Made by a program: the position numbers and the translations under genes. From Burkholderia lata (lineage in GTDB: Bacteria; Pseudomonadota; Gammaproteobacteria; Burkholderiales; Burkholderiaceae), in NCBI RefSeq assembly GCF_902499335.1, contig NZ_CABVQK010000013.1, forward strand, positions 62,001 through 126,000: 64,000 nucleotides of DNA. The letters run 5' to 3'. Position 1 is the stretch's first letter; every line of letters starts with the position of its first letter. This document shows positions 60,977 through 64,000 of this stretch, piece by piece. The notes under the pieces were generated by a model, which was given only the letters and a program-made list of their open reading frames with translations, did no database searches and had not been told where the DNA came from.

Positions 60977-60998
60977 CGTCGCTCTTGTCGCGCTCCGC

Positions 60999-62198
<1,200 letters not shown>

Positions 62199-62225
62199 TT
62201 GAGACTCCTTGCCTTATCCGCTCGC

Positions 62226-64000
62226 TCAGTTACGCACCGGCTTGCCGGTCTGCAACATGCCCATGATCCGTTCCTGCGTCTTCTGCGTGCCGAGCAGCTC
62301 GACGAACGCACGGCGCTCCAGCGCGAGCAGCCACTGCTCGTCGACGAGGCTGCCGGCTTCGACGTCGCCGCCGCACACGGCTTCGGCGATACGGCTCGCG
62401 ATCAGGTAGTCGTGGTCGCTGATGAAGCGGCCGTCACGCATGTTGACGAGCGATGCCTTGATCGTCGCGATCGCCGAACGGCCTGCGACCGGCACATCCT
62501 TCGCGCGCAGCGGTGCGCGGTAGCCGGTGGCGGCCAGCGCGCGCGCTTCCTTCTTCGCGGTGTCGAGCAGTTCGAACACGTTGAAGATGATCGTGTCGGA
62601 CGGCTTCACGTAGCCCATCGCACGGGCATCGTGCGCGGACGCCGAGACCTTCGCCATCGCCGCGTTCTCGAACGACTTCGTGACGAACTTCAGGATGTCG
62701 GTGGTCGCGTTCGCGGCCGTGGCGGCATCCGCTGCGCGCAGCGCCGCTTCCTTCAGGCCGCCGCCCGCCGGCACGAGGCCGACGCCCACTTCGACGAGAC
62801 CGATGTAGCTCTCGACGTGCACGACGCGCTTCGCGCTGTGCAGCATCAGCTCGCACCCGCCGCCGAGCGCGATGCCCGACACGGCTGCGACGACCGGCAC
62901 GTTCGCGTACTTCACGCGCAGCATGCCTTCCTGGAACTTCTTCACGAACGGCTCGATACCCTTCGCGCCGCCCATCATGAACGCGGGCATCGCCTCTTCG
63001 AGGTTCGCGCCGGCCGAGAACGGGCCGCCCGGCGTGCCGAGCTTCAGCGACGTCGGCTGCCAGATCACCACGCCCTTGTAGTCCTTCTCCGCGAGTTCGA
63101 TCGCCTGCACGAGGCCGTCGATCACGCTCGGTCCGATCGTGTTCATCTTCGACTTGAACGACACGATCACGACGTCGTCTTCACCCGCACGGTCGTCGAC
63201 CCAGGCACGCACCGCGTCGGTTTCGAACAGCGTCTTGCCGTACGTCTTCGGATCGGCGCCGGCTTCGCCGAGCAGCGGCGCGCGGAATACCTGCTTGTCG
63301 TAGACCGCGAGGTCCGAACGCGGCACGAAGCGCTGCGCTGCCGGCGCCCACGAGCCTTCGGCCGTGTGCACGCCGCCCTTCTCGGCGACTGCGCCTTCGA
63401 GCACCCACGACGGCAGCGGCACGTTCGCGAGCGCCTTGCCGGCCGCGATGTCTTCCTGCACCCACTCGGCGACCTGCTTCCAGCCGGCAGCCTGCCAGCC
63501 TTCGAACGGGCCTTCGTTCCAGCCGAAGCCCCAGCGGATCGCGAGGTCGACGTCGCGCGCGTTGTCGGCGATCGATTCGAGATGCACGCCGATGTAGTGG
63601 AACACGTCGCGGAAGATCGACCACAGGAACTGCGCGTGCGGATGGTCCGTTTCACGCAGCAGCTTCAGGCGTTCTGCCGGCGGACGCTTCAGGATGCGGC
63701 CGACGGTTTCGTCCGCCTTCGCGCCCGAATCCACGTAGGTGCCCGTCTTCGCGTCGAGCACCTTGATCGCCTTGCCTTCCTTCTTGTAGAAACCGCCGCC
63801 CGTCTTCTGGCCGAGCGCACCCTGCTTCACCAGTTCGGCGAGCACGGCAGGCGTCTGGTAGACCGGGAAGAACGGATCGTCGGCGAGGTTGTCCTGCATC
63901 GTCTTGATCACGTGCGCCATCGTGTCGAGGCCGACCACGTCTGCGGTGCGGAACGTTGCCGACTTCGCGCGGCCGAGGCGGCTGCCCGTCAGGTCGTCGA
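62226..64000 (-). CDS. 3-hydroxyacyl-CoA dehydrogenase/enoyl-CoA hydratase, FadN type, 5' end outside window
   Basis: C-terminal 590 or so residues of a bifunctional beta-oxidation enzyme; the frame is open at the right edge and the NAD-binding domain is missing. What remains is the end of the dehydrogenase C-terminal domains (G-G-G-F-Y-K-K) and then a crotonase domain with F-S-A-G-A-N-L and G-I-A-L-G-G-G-C-E. This order (dehydrogenase first, hydratase last) is that of Bacillus FadN, the reverse of E. coli FadB. FadA follows directly, as in fadN-fadA operons. Confidence 0.9.
   Translation of the reverse strand, partial: DDLTGSRLGRAKSATFRTADVVGLDTMAHVIKTMQDNLADDPFFPVYQTPAVLAELVKQGALGQKTGGGFYKKEGKAIKVLDAKTGTYVDSGAKADETVGRILKRPPAERLKLLRETDHPHAQFLWSIFRDVFHYIGVHLESIADNARDVDLAIRWGFGWNEGPFEGWQAAGWKQVAEWVQEDIAAGKALANVPLPSWVLEGAVAEKGGVHTAEGSWAPAAQRFVPRSDLAVYDKQVFRAPLLGEAGADPKTYGKTLFETDAVRAWVDDRAGEDDVVIVSFKSKMNTIGPSVIDGLVQAIELAEKDYKGVVIWQPTSLKLGTPGGPFSAGANLEEAMPAFMMGGAKGIEPFVKKFQEGMLRVKYANVPVVAAVSGIALGGGCELMLHSAKRVVHVESYIGLVEVGVGLVPAGGGLKEAALRAADAATAANATTDILKFVTKSFENAAMAKVSASAHDARAMGYVKPSDTIIFNVFELLDTAKKEARALAATGYRAPLRAKDVPVAGRSAIATIKASLVNMRDGRFISDHDYLIASRIAEAVCGGDVEAGSLVDEQWLLALERRAFVELLGTQKTQERIMGMLQTGKPVRN

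Overview
This 64 kb window is high-GC, densely coding DNA and reads as chromosomal sequence of a Burkholderia cepacia-complex bacterium (class Betaproteobacteria). The basis is the strong G/C bias at third codon positions, the type of housekeeping proteins encoded, and gene orders familiar from this group (lptD-surA-pdxA-rsmA facing amgK-murU; miaB-phoH-ybeY-corC-lnt; glyQ-glyS-gmhB-plsC; glpR...glpD-glpK-glpF). The species call is inference. I found no insertion sequence, prophage, CRISPR array, tRNA or rRNA. The first gene (cell-wall transpeptidase) and the last (FadN-type beta-oxidation enzyme) are cut by the window edges.

Layout. 1-5.6 kb: transpeptidase fragment, a GFA-family protein, a small Cys-rich DUF1272 protein, a dgoR/dgoD pair for galactonate dehydration, and a CopD-like membrane protein. 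6-8 kb: two c-type cytochrome genes with no dehydrogenase beside them. 8-11 kb: RNA helicase RhlE, a probable split-barrel protein and a ferritin-like di-iron protein. 11-13 kb: gamma-glutamyltransferase. 13.2-19 kb: glycerol catabolism (glpR, two small genes, glpD-glpK-glpF). 19.1-27 kb: a divergent locus resembling rhizobial rhizopine (mocDEF) and inositol catabolism: reductase, Rieske ferredoxin and membrane hydroxylase on the minus strand; a LacI-type regulator, two TIM-barrel proteins and an IolG-like dehydrogenase on the plus strand. A nearly identical 21-base element lies in front of both halves. 27-28.1 kb: ribB under an FMN riboswitch. 28.2-31.5 kb: Xre-cupin regulator, MFS exporter and divergent LysR regulator.

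31.6-38.9 kb: miaB-phoH-ybeY-corC-lnt, interrupted by chaC and a tiny lipoprotein, with an unusually long YbeY. 38.9-46.9 kb: TPR-glycosyltransferase, glyQS, gmhB, plsC, YgjP-like peptidase and gloA. 47.2-48.2 kb: EamA transporter. 48.3-55.9 kb: outer-membrane biogenesis (lptD, surA) with pdxA and rsmA, and divergent amgK-murU for recycling of cell-wall sugars. 56.2-58.6 kb: Atm1-type ABC exporter and a YciA thioesterase. 58.6-60.1 kb: a nitrate-reductase-associated protein divergent from fdhD. 60.1-64 kb: fatty-acid beta-oxidation genes (enoyl-CoA hydratase, thiolase, FadN-like).

The part most worth attention is the moc/iol-like locus at 19.1-26.1 kb, because a shared operator-like sequence ties an oxygenase module and a cyclitol module into one predicted regulon.
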